A DNA stretch of 64,000 nt from an uncultured Acidobacteriia bacterium. Its GTDB lineage: Bacteria; Acidobacteriota; Terriglobia; Bryobacterales; Bryobacteraceae. Location of the stretch: NCBI GenBank assembly GCA_903851195.1, contig CAINNJ010000018.1, positions 1 to 64,000 of the forward strand, in the 5' to 3' direction. The notes below the pieces were generated by a model. That model was not told where the DNA came from, ran no database searches, and saw nothing but the letters and a program-made list of their open reading frames with translations. The position numbers were made by a program, and so were the translations under genes. Below are positions 15,560-22,004 of the stretch, one piece after another; position 1 is the stretch's first letter, and each line of letters begins with the position of its first letter.

Positions 15560-16911
15560 TGTTGGGTTTTATTAACCAAGACATAGTGGTCAACATGATC
15601 TCGATGCTGCGAGCGAACCTCGACGGCGCGATATTGATTGCAAACGAATCCGATGACGCTCGCTTTTACGAGTCTAGATGCACCAACGACGACTCTTATG
15701 TAGTACCCGCATACAGCTATGCTCTCCAAGTGCTGCATGCTGTCGAAGCGCGAGGAATAAAGGGAGTTGTCGCGACAGTCAACCGGGATGTGACTCCTCG
15801 CCGTGCGAACGTTTTCAGACCCGGCGTTGGGGACATTGCTTCAATGTTGGTAGCTTCGGAAAGTTGCGCGCCCGTGTTGGGCGAGATCGCAGGCAGATCT
15901 TGGATCAACGCTGCGGACAGACTCGGAAAGCCGCCCCGTGAACAAGCGGCGCACGTTACGCGAGTTATTGGTGCCATCAGGAACATTTTCATCGCCCATG
16001 GGAAGAGCGCGCCCGACACCAAAGCGATGCTTGAGAGAATTGTAAACTGGAATTTGTTTGAGGTTGATTGGGATGTTGTCTCAGACCTTGCGGAAGAATT
16101 TTGCTTGAGTGCTGAAAAAGTAAAAAGCTTGCGAGTTCAATTTCGCGAAAGAGACGACTTAAGATCTGATTTACTTAGATGTGACGGCGCTGACGTTATC
16201 GAAACTCTAGCATTAGCAACTCAGCGGTTTCGGCCGCGTGGCATTCAGCCCAGCAAGAGTGTAGACGGCAACTACATCCTTTCGATGCTTCATGTCGCGT
16301 TTGATATCCGAGAGTTCGAGTCGGATGAGATGTTTTGGCGGATACGACTTTGGGAAGTCGAGAACGGGTATGTGCTGTTACGGGATTGGCGAGATCTCGA
16401 TCCTTTGGGGGTTCTTTGGGATCAGAGATATTGGGAGAAGGACCTCTTGTCATTGATGCGCCTGGCAAAGGATAACCAGAAATCGATCGTTGTCTTCAAG
16501 GCTGACCTTGACAACTTTAAGGCGGTGAATACTGCATTAGGTCATTCGGGAGGCGATGACGCGATCAGACTTTATTGTCAGGTACTAAAAGCTACGATGG
16601 GCGGGTTTGCAAACGTGTACCGGCGGGGAGGTGACGAGACCCTCGCAATCTGCATTGGCCTAGATGCAGTTTCTGCGAGAGACCTCGCGGAGCGATTTAG
16701 ACAGGCGGTCGAGACCAAGTTCAAACATTTTGCCGCAGAGAAGGCGATGAGCGAACATCCCACCGCGAGCGTAGGTATTGTTGTAGCCCCCCCTGGGGAG
16801 GCCGTGGAGATGATTAAGAAAACCCTCGACGAGACTCAGCAGCGAGCGAAAGACGAGGGAAAGAATCGTGTCGTTGTTGCCGACCTCTTTCCTCGGAGGA
16901 ATGCAAAATGA
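15559..16911 (+). CDS. DUF4435-like domain fused to GGDEF-type cyclase domain
   Basis: 450 residues, GTG start. The N-terminal ~225 residues follow the DUF4435 plan (TOPRIM-like effector, e.g. AriB of PARIS): ANESDDARFYES (29-39), GVVATVNRDVTP (69-80), FRPGVGDIASMLVAS (86-100) and DLLRCDGADVIETLA (204-218) occupy the places of VEGxxDxxFY, GIxDxDxD, TDxHDxE and CNGHD; several acidic residues are changed (D to N, E to A). Residues 305-445 are a GGDEF fold: KADLDNFKAVN (314-324) with both metal Asp, GHSGGDDA, RRGGDET (355-361), ASVGIVV and AKDEGKNRVVV. That predicts a nucleotide cyclase (c-di-GMP or another dinucleotide). Coupled to the ATPase gene, it suggests a defence system in which sensing drives nucleotide signalling. 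DUF4435 match is by remembered pattern; the GGDEF match is strong. Confidence 0.72.
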   Translation: MLGFINQDIVVNMISMLRANLDGAILIANESDDARFYESRCTNDDSYVVPAYSYALQVLHAVEARGIKGVVATVNRDVTPRRANVFRPGVGDIASMLVASESCAPVLGEIAGRSWINAADRLGKPPREQAAHVTRVIGAIRNIFIAHGKSAPDTKAMLERIVNWNLFEVDWDVVSDLAEEFCLSAEKVKSLRVQFRERDDLRSDLLRCDGADVIETLALATQRFRPRGIQPSKSVDGNYILSMLHVAFDIREFESDEMFWRIRLWEVENGYVLLRDWRDLDPLGVLWDQRYWEKDLLSLMRLAKDNQKSIVVFKADLDNFKAVNTALGHSGGDDAIRLYCQVLKATMGGFANVYRRGGDETLAICIGLDAVSARDLAERFRQAVETKFKHFAAEKAMSEHPTASVGIVVAPPGEAVEMIKKTLDETQQRAKDEGKNRVVVADLFPRRNAK

Positions 16912-17489
16912 GCTTCTGCTGCGTCGGCATAGGGTGCAGCAGGCCGTAGGCCTTCAATATTTCGTCACTTACCCGGACGTCAGAAGGTCCTCTTCAGCCT
17001 GTTGCCAGAATCGTTGACACTATAGATTTGCCTCACCATATGCGTGCTGGTCTGGCCTGATCAATCGAATTGCGCTGTGACTCGTGTCGCATAATGGCGT
17101 AAGTGCGGCGGATCCATACAATGCCGCTTCTCCTCTGATACCGAGTTAAGAAGTCATCAAAACGAAAAGTTTTGTCTAGAGTACTGATCAATAGCATCAT
17201 TTTTCCCGTTCTTCCTCCTCCAAGCTGTCATCTTCGCCTCTCGAACTCGTTCGGTTCGGCCCTTGGTTGCCGCGGCTTTTTTCAAGATGATGTCGGCCTC
17301 AAGTCATCGCGTTTCGGCTGTTGTAACTTCCTCGTATAGGTTTAGACTACGTCGACATGCCGGCGAAGTTAAAGACAACCCAATGCCCGATAGGCGGGTT
17401 ATGGAGAGGACCGCTAATGATTCGTCTGTGCCGAATCGAATGACCTACGGCCTCCTGTGCAAGGCCCGGCAAGAACATTCAGACGAGTA
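16912..17489. other. Gene-poor stretch after the ATPase/GGDEF operon
   Basis: About 580 bp with no frame I can support. The only longer open frames are short and compositionally odd. GC is lower than in the flanks. It lies between the defence-like operon and the decayed toxin downstream of the ImmA/IrrE gene and is probably the debris of deleted accessory genes. Confidence 0.6.
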
Positions 17490-17548
17490 CTAAGCGCTGC
17501 TTGCGTTGATGAGAACGTTCGCATCGAACAGGTATAACGGTATAACAC
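17490..17548 (-). pseudogene. Remnant of a DUF4411 PIN-like toxin gene
   Basis: Just after the XRE/ImmA gene, the minus strand reads LYLFDANVLINASSA and then a stop. 'YLFDANVLINA' is the N-terminus of PIN-like DUF4411 proteins, which usually follow XRE-ImmA/IrrE genes as toxin partners. An imperfect 8-bp duplication (ttatacc-g-ttatacc) separates the GTG at 17548 from this frame. The remaining ~130 codons are missing. The toxin half of the pair is therefore dead. Confidence 0.6.
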
Positions 17549-17552
17549 TGAC

Positions 17553-18737
17553 TTAGAGAGCGCCTCGCGTCGAGAGAAGTGGTTCCACGCTCCGTGGCTT
17601 TTCACCGAGGACCCGGCCGGCTTTGGTGTATGTGATGGCTCCTTCATCCAGGGCGCGGCGCACGAACCGCAGTAAGCCGCGGCCAACACGGTACCGCCGG
17701 ATCGTGTAGTAGTTCGGGCCGCCTTCGGCTTTCCTGTTCTTCTCCGCGTCGAGCCGGCGCGATTTCAGGTACTCTTCTCTGAAGCGCTGCTCGAGCGCTG
17801 TCCACAGGGTCTTGCCGATTGTGCCCGCCCGGTAGAGCCGGTACGCGACCATGGCTCGGCTCAGGCGAAGCGTTTGCGCGAACTCTCCAAGCTGTGCGGC
17901 GATGGCAGCGAAGCTTTGCTTCGGGTCTGGCGCGAATCTTTGCAGGTCGCTGAGGGGGAGGAGGAATTCCCCCGCGACGTCGTTACAGTACCGCTCGATC
18001 TTATTGCCGTTGTCCGTGCCGCTGATGCCGGTTTGTCCCAGCCAAAGGTGCGCGAGTTCGTGCACGGCGGTGAACGACCATGCCGCCCTGGCGTCCTGAT
18101 CGTTGATGACGATCAAGGGCGCGACGTTGTCGGCGAACGCGAGCCCTCGGAAGGATTCCACGGGTATGTTCGTGTGGTGGCTGCCCAGGTTGCCGAGGAG
18201 GAGGACGTAGACGCCGGTCGACTCGATTGTCTCCCGGAGATACATGAAAGCTTCATCGGCGGTTTTTGCGGCGCGGTATTGCCGAAGGGAGAAGCCGAGC
18301 CGTTCCGTCATGCGCGCGGCCAGCCGGGGTGCGGGAAGTTCCATGGTGGCCGAACCGACAAAATCCGGCGGTTCGGCCTGTTCGTCTTCAAGAACCGACC
18401 GGATGAGGCCCTGACGCGCTTTGATATCGCGCACGAGCGCGTCGAGGTCCGGGTCGAATTTCGCGGCGCCGGGCAGAGTGCGGAAGTCCTGCCCGCGATC
18501 ACCCTGCCTGGGCGGTTCGGCAAGGTAGAAGACGAGCGGCGGACGGCGGTAGGTTTTCGCCATTTTCAGCAGAACCGGGCGTGTTGGTTCGTGTTCTCCA
18601 AGTTCGAGGGCTTCGAGGCGCAGGGGGCCGCTAAGTCCGTGGGCCTCGTAGAGGCCGAGCGCGCGTGCGGCTTCGTCGAGCGACAGGCCGGCGGTCTCTC
18701 GTGCCCATGTCAGGATTTTTGGCTGAATCGCGCTCAT
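17553..18737 (-). CDS. XRE-family HTH / ImmA-IrrE metallopeptidase fusion
   Basis: 394 residues. The N-terminus (about 8-60: ILTWARETAGLSLDEAARALGL) is an XRE helix-turn-helix; the C-terminal half has the ImmA/IrrE zinc-peptidase motif VHELAHLWLGQ (HELAH at 226-230) and the downstream ERYCNDVAGEFLLP helix with the third zinc ligand region. Proteins of this build act as antitoxins or as repressors cleaved/controlled in mobile elements, often with a DUF4411 PIN toxin encoded next. That toxin is broken here, so the protein is probably an orphan antitoxin. Length and motifs look complete. Confidence 0.85.
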   Translation of the reverse strand: MSAIQPKILTWARETAGLSLDEAARALGLYEAHGLSGPLRLEALELGEHEPTRPVLLKMAKTYRRPPLVFYLAEPPRQGDRGQDFRTLPGAAKFDPDLDALVRDIKARQGLIRSVLEDEQAEPPDFVGSATMELPAPRLAARMTERLGFSLRQYRAAKTADEAFMYLRETIESTGVYVLLLGNLGSHHTNIPVESFRGLAFADNVAPLIVINDQDARAAWSFTAVHELAHLWLGQTGISGTDNGNKIERYCNDVAGEFLLPLSDLQRFAPDPKQSFAAIAAQLGEFAQTLRLSRAMVAYRLYRAGTIGKTLWTALEQRFREEYLKSRRLDAEKNRKAEGGPNYYTIRRYRVGRGLLRFVRRALDEGAITYTKAGRVLGEKPRSVEPLLSTRGAL

Positions 18738-18783
18738 CGGGAAGAGCCTGTGTTTCTATTAGATCGTAGTGGCTTCGGGGAGG

Positions 18784-18963
18784 TTATGGCCCGTGCGGCG
18801 TTCGCATCCGCGAAGCGAAGGCGAGGATTTTCAGGAGGGTGTCGACCGGGACCACGGGGAAACCGGCGTGCGTCTGCCCGGGCGTCCGGCCGTATTTAAT
18901 GACCGGTCTGCCACCCACCTTGCCGGGGACGACCTCGATGTCGCTGCAATCCCGCCAGTCCAT
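18784..18963 (-). pseudogene. Deleted copy of a DUF433 antitoxin
   Basis: 59-codon frame starting MDWRDCSDIEVVPGKVGGRP, nearly identical to the DUF433 gene at 19642-19857 but lacking about 14 codons in the middle (the GTRVEPDVILVDEE segment); it rejoins at YGRTPGQTHAGFP. The homology also covers the ~25 bases before the start (ctacggtcagtttagcccg). It is thus a second, internally deleted copy made by local duplication about 0.9 kb away. The missing segment holds the conserved GTR-V motif of the fold, so function is doubtful. Confidence 0.75.
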
Positions 18964-19113
18964 AACCGATGCTACGGTCAGTTTAGCCCGAATTACGCCT
19001 TAGCCGCGCGGTTGACGCGCCCCGTCGTCATCAATCGGCCACAGGGTGCGAGGTGGCGGGTTTCGCATCGGCTGGTGAGCGGATTCGCCGGTTTCCAGAG
19101 AGCACCCACAGGG

Positions 19114-19128
19114 CCGGACTCCGTCCGG
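19114..19128. repeat. REP-like hairpin with TCC loop
   Basis: CCGGAC-TCC-GTCCGG, a perfect 6-bp stem with TCC loop, preceded by a GGTTTCCA segment (19090-19097). It resembles the second hairpin of the REP-like element at 12339-12355. It lies in the 267-bp gap between the truncated DUF433 copy and the next DUF433 gene; the rest of that gap holds no gene I can support. Confidence 0.45.
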
Positions 19129-19230
19129 TTTTCGGACGTTGCGGGCGTCCGGGAATCTCCGGGCGCGCGGGTGAAAGGACGCAAGGTCACGACGGCGAGG
19201 TGATCGCGGAAGTCCGCTAAAATCAGAGTT

Positions 19231-19551
19231 ATGAACGCCCATTCGTCGGTGATCGTAAGGGAACCTGAGATCCTGGGCGGAACACCGTGCTTTCGCGGTA
19301 CTCGCGTTCCGCTCAAGAATCTGATCGACTACATCGAGGGGGGATATCCACTGGCGGAGTTCCTGGAGGATTTTCCCAGCGTTAGCCTCGCGATAGCGAT
19401 ACAGGCACTTGAAGGGAAATGGCGAACGCTGAAGTCTCCCGGACAGATTGTGGATGAGGTCGGCCGTGACAGGGCACAGGAGGAAGCGGGGCCGGAGTTC
19501 CCGATTCCCCTGGCGCGGTGCTGTCCGGGGCGCTGGCCATCGCCGCAATGA
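19231..19551 (+). CDS. DUF433 antitoxin-like protein with altered C-terminus
   Basis: 106 codons. Residues 1-60 are a typical DUF433 winged-helix protein: VIVREPEILGGTPCFRGTRV then PLKNLIDYIEGGYPLAEFLE and DFPSVSLAIAIQAL. Normal proteins of this group are about 75 residues and end soon after the QAL helix (compare the intact gene at 25462-25692). From about residue 63 on, the text is unrelated and runs into the convergent toxin remnant, so the 3' end was replaced by rearrangement. DUF433 proteins pair with PIN-like DUF5615 toxins; no partner follows here. Possibly still folded, but an orphan. Confidence 0.65.
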   Translation: MNAHSSVIVREPEILGGTPCFRGTRVPLKNLIDYIEGGYPLAEFLEDFPSVSLAIAIQALEGKWRTLKSPGQIVDEVGRDRAQEEAGPEFPIPLARCCPGRWPSPQ

Positions 19552-19645
19552 GCTTCCGTCCGAGGTAATCGGCGGTATACGTATCGTGACGACGAAGGAA
19601 TGCCCGCGGGCTGTGCGGGGCGTTCGCGTCAGGGAGAACCTTCAA
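19540..19645 (-). pseudogene. N-terminal remnant of a DUF5615 PIN-like toxin
   Basis: Overlapping the stop of the DUF433 gene at 19642 (TTGA), a TTG-started minus-strand frame reads KVLPDANAPHSPRAFLRRHD and then TYTADYLGRKLIA, matching the start of DUF5615 PIN-like toxins (LLDENLPxxLRxFL...HxVxTxxxxGW). After ~35 codons similarity stops and the frame runs on as low-complexity text to 19382. The first catalytic Asp is present but the rest of the active site is lost. Confidence 0.6.
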
Positions 19646-19857
19646 GGCTGCAGTTCGTGCCGGTGCGCGAAGGCGAGGATTTTCAGGATGGTGTCGACCG
19701 GGACGCCGGGGAAGCCGGCGTGCGTCTGCTCGGGCGTCCGGCCGTATTCTTCGTCGACCAGAATGACGTCTGGTTCCACCCGTGTTCCTTTGATGACGGG
19801 CCGGCCGCCCACCTTGCCGGGGACGACCTCGATCTCGCTGCAATCCCGCCAGTCCAT
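19642..19857 (-). CDS. DUF433 antitoxin (VapB-like)
   Basis: 71 residues: MDWRDCSEIEVVPGKVGGRP, then VIKGTRVEPDVILVDEEYGR, then TPEQTHAGFPGVPVDTILKI. The GKVGGRPVIKGTRV element and the FPGVPVDTILKILAF helix are the DUF433 signature. These small winged-helix proteins serve as antitoxins to PIN-like DUF5615 nucleases, normally encoded immediately downstream with overlapping codons, as is seen here with the truncated toxin. The gene is complete, with its toxin inactivated. A degenerate duplicate lies at 18784-18963. Confidence 0.8.
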   Translation of the reverse strand: MDWRDCSEIEVVPGKVGGRPVIKGTRVEPDVILVDEEYGRTPEQTHAGFPGVPVDTILKILAFAHRHELQP

Positions 19858-19928
19858 AACCGTTGCTACGGTCAGTTTAGCCCGGATTTAGCGGGATAGG
19901 CCTGAATTCGACCTCGTACGATTGCAGT

Positions 19929-20150
19929 ATGGATCTGGTCTTCGAAGCGGTACAGGACGGCGACAGCGGCTATTGCGCGGAATGCCTGACGGAGAACATC
20001 TTCACGCAGGGCGACACGTGGGATGAACTACGCCGCAACGTGATCGAGGCTACCGCGGCTTACTTTTTCGATCAGCCGCAGCCGGAAAGAATTCGGCTGC
20101 ACTTTGTTCGGAACGAACTACTGTCGCCAATGTCACGAATTCCTGAGTAG
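19929..20150 (+). CDS. HicB-family antitoxin-like protein
   Basis: 73 residues. The partial RNase-H-like HicB fold is visible: LVFEAVQDGDSGYCAECLTE then NIFTQGDTWDELRRNVIEAT and a closing RIRLHFVRNELL. HicB proteins mask HicA, an mRNA-cutting toxin with a double-stranded RNA-binding fold. No HicA lies on either side: the convergent zeta-like gene overlaps its 3' end by 18 bp. So it is an orphan antitoxin, or its toxin was lost in the rearrangements that scarred this region. Confidence 0.7.
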   Translation: MDLVFEAVQDGDSGYCAECLTENIFTQGDTWDELRRNVIEATAAYFFDQPQPERIRLHFVRNELLSPMSRIPE

Positions 20151-20733
20151 TACGGTCCCATCCAGCAGCGCGGTTGCCCAGACCGGGATGCTGTCGGCTT
20201 TGGTCAGCAGTTGTCCGTCACGTATCTCGAAAACCGAACTGGACGTGGCACCGGAGTTGTCGATCACAACTGCCTGATGCACGATGGGCAATATCTGGCG
20301 GGCGTTGGTGAGGCTCCTTGTGTAGCGGCGGCGAACATCGGCATCAGGCACATGGTGGCCGCCCTGAGCTACGCGCTCGCGGACTCGCTGAATGCTCCGC
20401 TCGGGACTGTCGACACAGATATAGAACAGTCTGGTGTAGAAGGACATTGTCAGCGCCTGTCTTATGGCATGATTTGTCCAGTTGCCTGCGAGGGTGGTTT
20501 CGATGGCGAAGCTATTCCCGCGGCGAAGATACCCGGCAGACCGGCGAAGAACTTCCCTGCCGGCTGAAACGCCGGCAAGTTGCGGACGGTCCGGGCTGAT
20601 GCGTCTGGCGATCGCGTCAGGCTCCAGCAGATTTTCGCTGCCTTCGAACTGGATTTGCCGGATCAGGCTGGTCTTTCCGGAACTGGGGTGGCCCGGAGCC
20701 ATTCGGCCCGGCGAAAACGGTGAGAACCGGCAC
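20133..20733 (-). pseudogene. Zeta-toxin-like kinase with 16-bp insertion in the P-loop
   Basis: The GTG at 20733, just after the small upstream gene, reads VPVLTVFAGPNGSG, the beta-strand and P-loop of zeta toxins, then leaves frame. Sixteen extra bases (gccaccccagttccgg on the minus strand) follow GGCTCCGG; removing them gives AGPNGSGKTSLIRQIQF, a perfect zeta N-terminus. The rest (to 20133) is intact: EPDAIARRISPD, ETTLAG, FYICVDSPERSIQRVRERVA and VPDADVRRRYTRS, the UDP-GlcNAc kinase-like core. An internal ATG at 20702 restores a GHPSSGKTS Walker A pattern but lacks the first strand. Most likely a disarmed toxin, possibly a shortened one. Zeta toxins phosphorylate UDP-N-acetyl sugars and block wall synthesis. 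Confidence 0.75.
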
Positions 20734-20736
20734 CTC

Positions 20737-20973
20737 TCAGGCTTCGGTCCGATCCAGTTCGCGGATTATGCGGTAGTTGCTCTCGCCCGGAGCGCCCGGG
20801 ATAAAGCAAATTTCAAATTTCCGGCCATCCGGGTACTCCATCAGGTCGAGATTGTTTTCCCGGTCCAGATAGAAGACGGGGACACCAGCTTGCAGCGTCT
20901 CCAGGCGAGCACGAGCGCCTGCGGAGAGGATCGCGGCGGTGAAGGAGTCGGGAAGGAAATCGTTCTTCTCCAT
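20737..20973 (-). CDS. Small protein upstream of the zeta-like gene, probable antitoxin
   Basis: 78 residues, beginning MEKNDFLPDSFTAAILSAGA, with a central VPVFYLDRENNLDLMEYPDG and FEICFIPGAPGESNYRIIREL. I recall similar small proteins directly ahead of zeta-like kinases. Only 3 bp separate its stop from the GTG of the zeta-like gene, so they form one operon. An epsilon-like neutralising role is inferred from position alone; no fold is recognised. Confidence 0.55.
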   Translation of the reverse strand: MEKNDFLPDSFTAAILSAGARARLETLQAGVPVFYLDRENNLDLMEYPDGRKFEICFIPGAPGESNYRIIRELDRTEA

Positions 20974-21034
20974 TCCTCGATTGTAGATCCGCCGGTGGTT
21001 CCCGTTCGGCTAAACTCTCGAATGGAAGCGTCAG

Positions 21035-21274
21035 ATGGAAACGATTCACGTCGTTGTCGGTAAGGAATTGCTGGAGGCGACCGACCGGGCTGCTCTGCGG
21101 ACACAACGGAATCGGTCCGCGCTGGTACGGGACGCGCTTCGTGAATATCTCCGGCGGTTAACGATTCAGGCTATGGAAGAGCGCGATCGGGCGGGTTATT
21201 CGGAGCGGCCGGAGGCGCGGGACGAGTCGGCCCGTTGGGAGTCCGAGGCAGCTCTTTCCAAACAGCTCCGCTGA
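21035..21274 (+). CDS. Ribbon-helix-helix (CopG/MazE-like) antitoxin
   Basis: 79 residues. METIHVVVGKELLEATDRAA followed by NRSALVRDALREYLRRL is the beta-strand, helix, turn, helix of RHH DNA-binding proteins, with an acidic C-terminal tail (YSERPEARDESARWESEAAL) such as binds MazF toxins. No MazF follows; instead the 3' end overlaps the convergent HAD phosphatase gene by 79 bp. Either the operon was cut and the HAD gene's end grew into it, or the toxin was lost. Another orphan antitoxin in the row. Confidence 0.65.
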   Translation: METIHVVVGKELLEATDRAALRTQRNRSALVRDALREYLRRLTIQAMEERDRAGYSERPEARDESARWESEAALSKQLR

Positions 21275-21957
21275 GGGCCTGACCCTTCGGAAGGCATCAC
21301 CGTCAGCTTCAGAACTTCGCCTTCCGACTGGATATTCACATCGCGGAAATCGCGGATGAGCGGATGGTGTCGCAAATGGTTTGCCGGAACCGTCGTCAGG
21401 AGGCCCACGACCTGCATGCCGGCGTTCAGGCCGGCGTCGATGCCGGGGCGGGTGTCTTCGAAGACGAGGCAGTCGGCAGGGGCGATGCCGAGTTGGGCGG
21501 CGGCGCGGAGGAAGCCTTCGGGGTGCGGCTTGCCCTGGCGGATCTCGTCGACCGGCACGAGCACTTTCGGGAGGGGCAGGCCGGCGGCGACGACGCGGGT
21601 CTGGGCCAGCGACCTCCAGGCGGAGGTCACGATCGCCCAGGGGTGGTTTTGGACCGCCTGCACGGCCTGCGCGGCTCCGGGAATGGCGGCGATGCCGTCG
21701 AGCTGGGCTTCCTCGTAACGCTCCATCTCGGCCAGTTCTTCGGCGTGGTCGCGGGCGGGGAAAAAGTGCTCCATGGTGGCCAGGGTGGGGCGTCCGTGGG
21801 AGAAGGCGAGGACGGCTTCGAGGGGGAGGTTGTGGCGGACGGCCCACCAGCCCCAGGCGCGTTCCACGATGGGGGTGGAATCGACGAGGGTGCCGTCCAT
21901 GTCGAAGAGGATGGCTTTGCAGGTGAGGTGGAGGAGGCCGGGCATTTTCCTTTTCAT
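21196..21957 (-). CDS. HAD-superfamily sugar-phosphate phosphatase
   Basis: 253 residues from the ATG at 21957; the frame is open to 22002 but that would start 2 bp from the divergent GH51 gene. HAD motif I FDMDGTLVDST is near the start, motif II is in AIVTSAWRSLAQ, motif III Lys/acid region in RQGKPHPEGF and motif IV VFEDTRPGIDAG. The build (IA subfamily with helical cap, PAAQAV-like GAAQAVQAV) is like hexitol/2-deoxyhexose phosphatases. The last ~27 residues are antisense to the RHH gene and look random, so the natural 3' end was probably altered. Substrate is not known. Confidence 0.85.
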   Translation of the reverse strand: MKRKMPGLLHLTCKAILFDMDGTLVDSTPIVERAWGWWAVRHNLPLEAVLAFSHGRPTLATMEHFFPARDHAEELAEMERYEEAQLDGIAAIPGAAQAVQAVQNHPWAIVTSAWRSLAQTRVVAAGLPLPKVLVPVDEIRQGKPHPEGFLRAAAQLGIAPADCLVFEDTRPGIDAGLNAGMQVVGLLTTVPANHLRHHPLIRDFRDVNIQSEGEVLKLTVMPSEGSGPQRSCLERAASDSQRADSSRASGRSE

Positions 21958-22004
21958 GATTTCATGCGGGCGTAGGAGAATGGAGCGGGAGAAACGCACC
22001 ACAC

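Noticed and set aside
15559-16911. Fusion protein as a CRISPR Cas10-type polymerase
   Set aside because: The motif is GGDE-T with a classical GGDEF N-terminal DLD segment and no Cas10 HD or zinc-finger parts; no CRISPR repeats are in the window.
17263-17493. 76-codon open frame in the gene-poor stretch
   Set aside because: No ribosome site, no recognisable motif, and composition like non-coding DNA.
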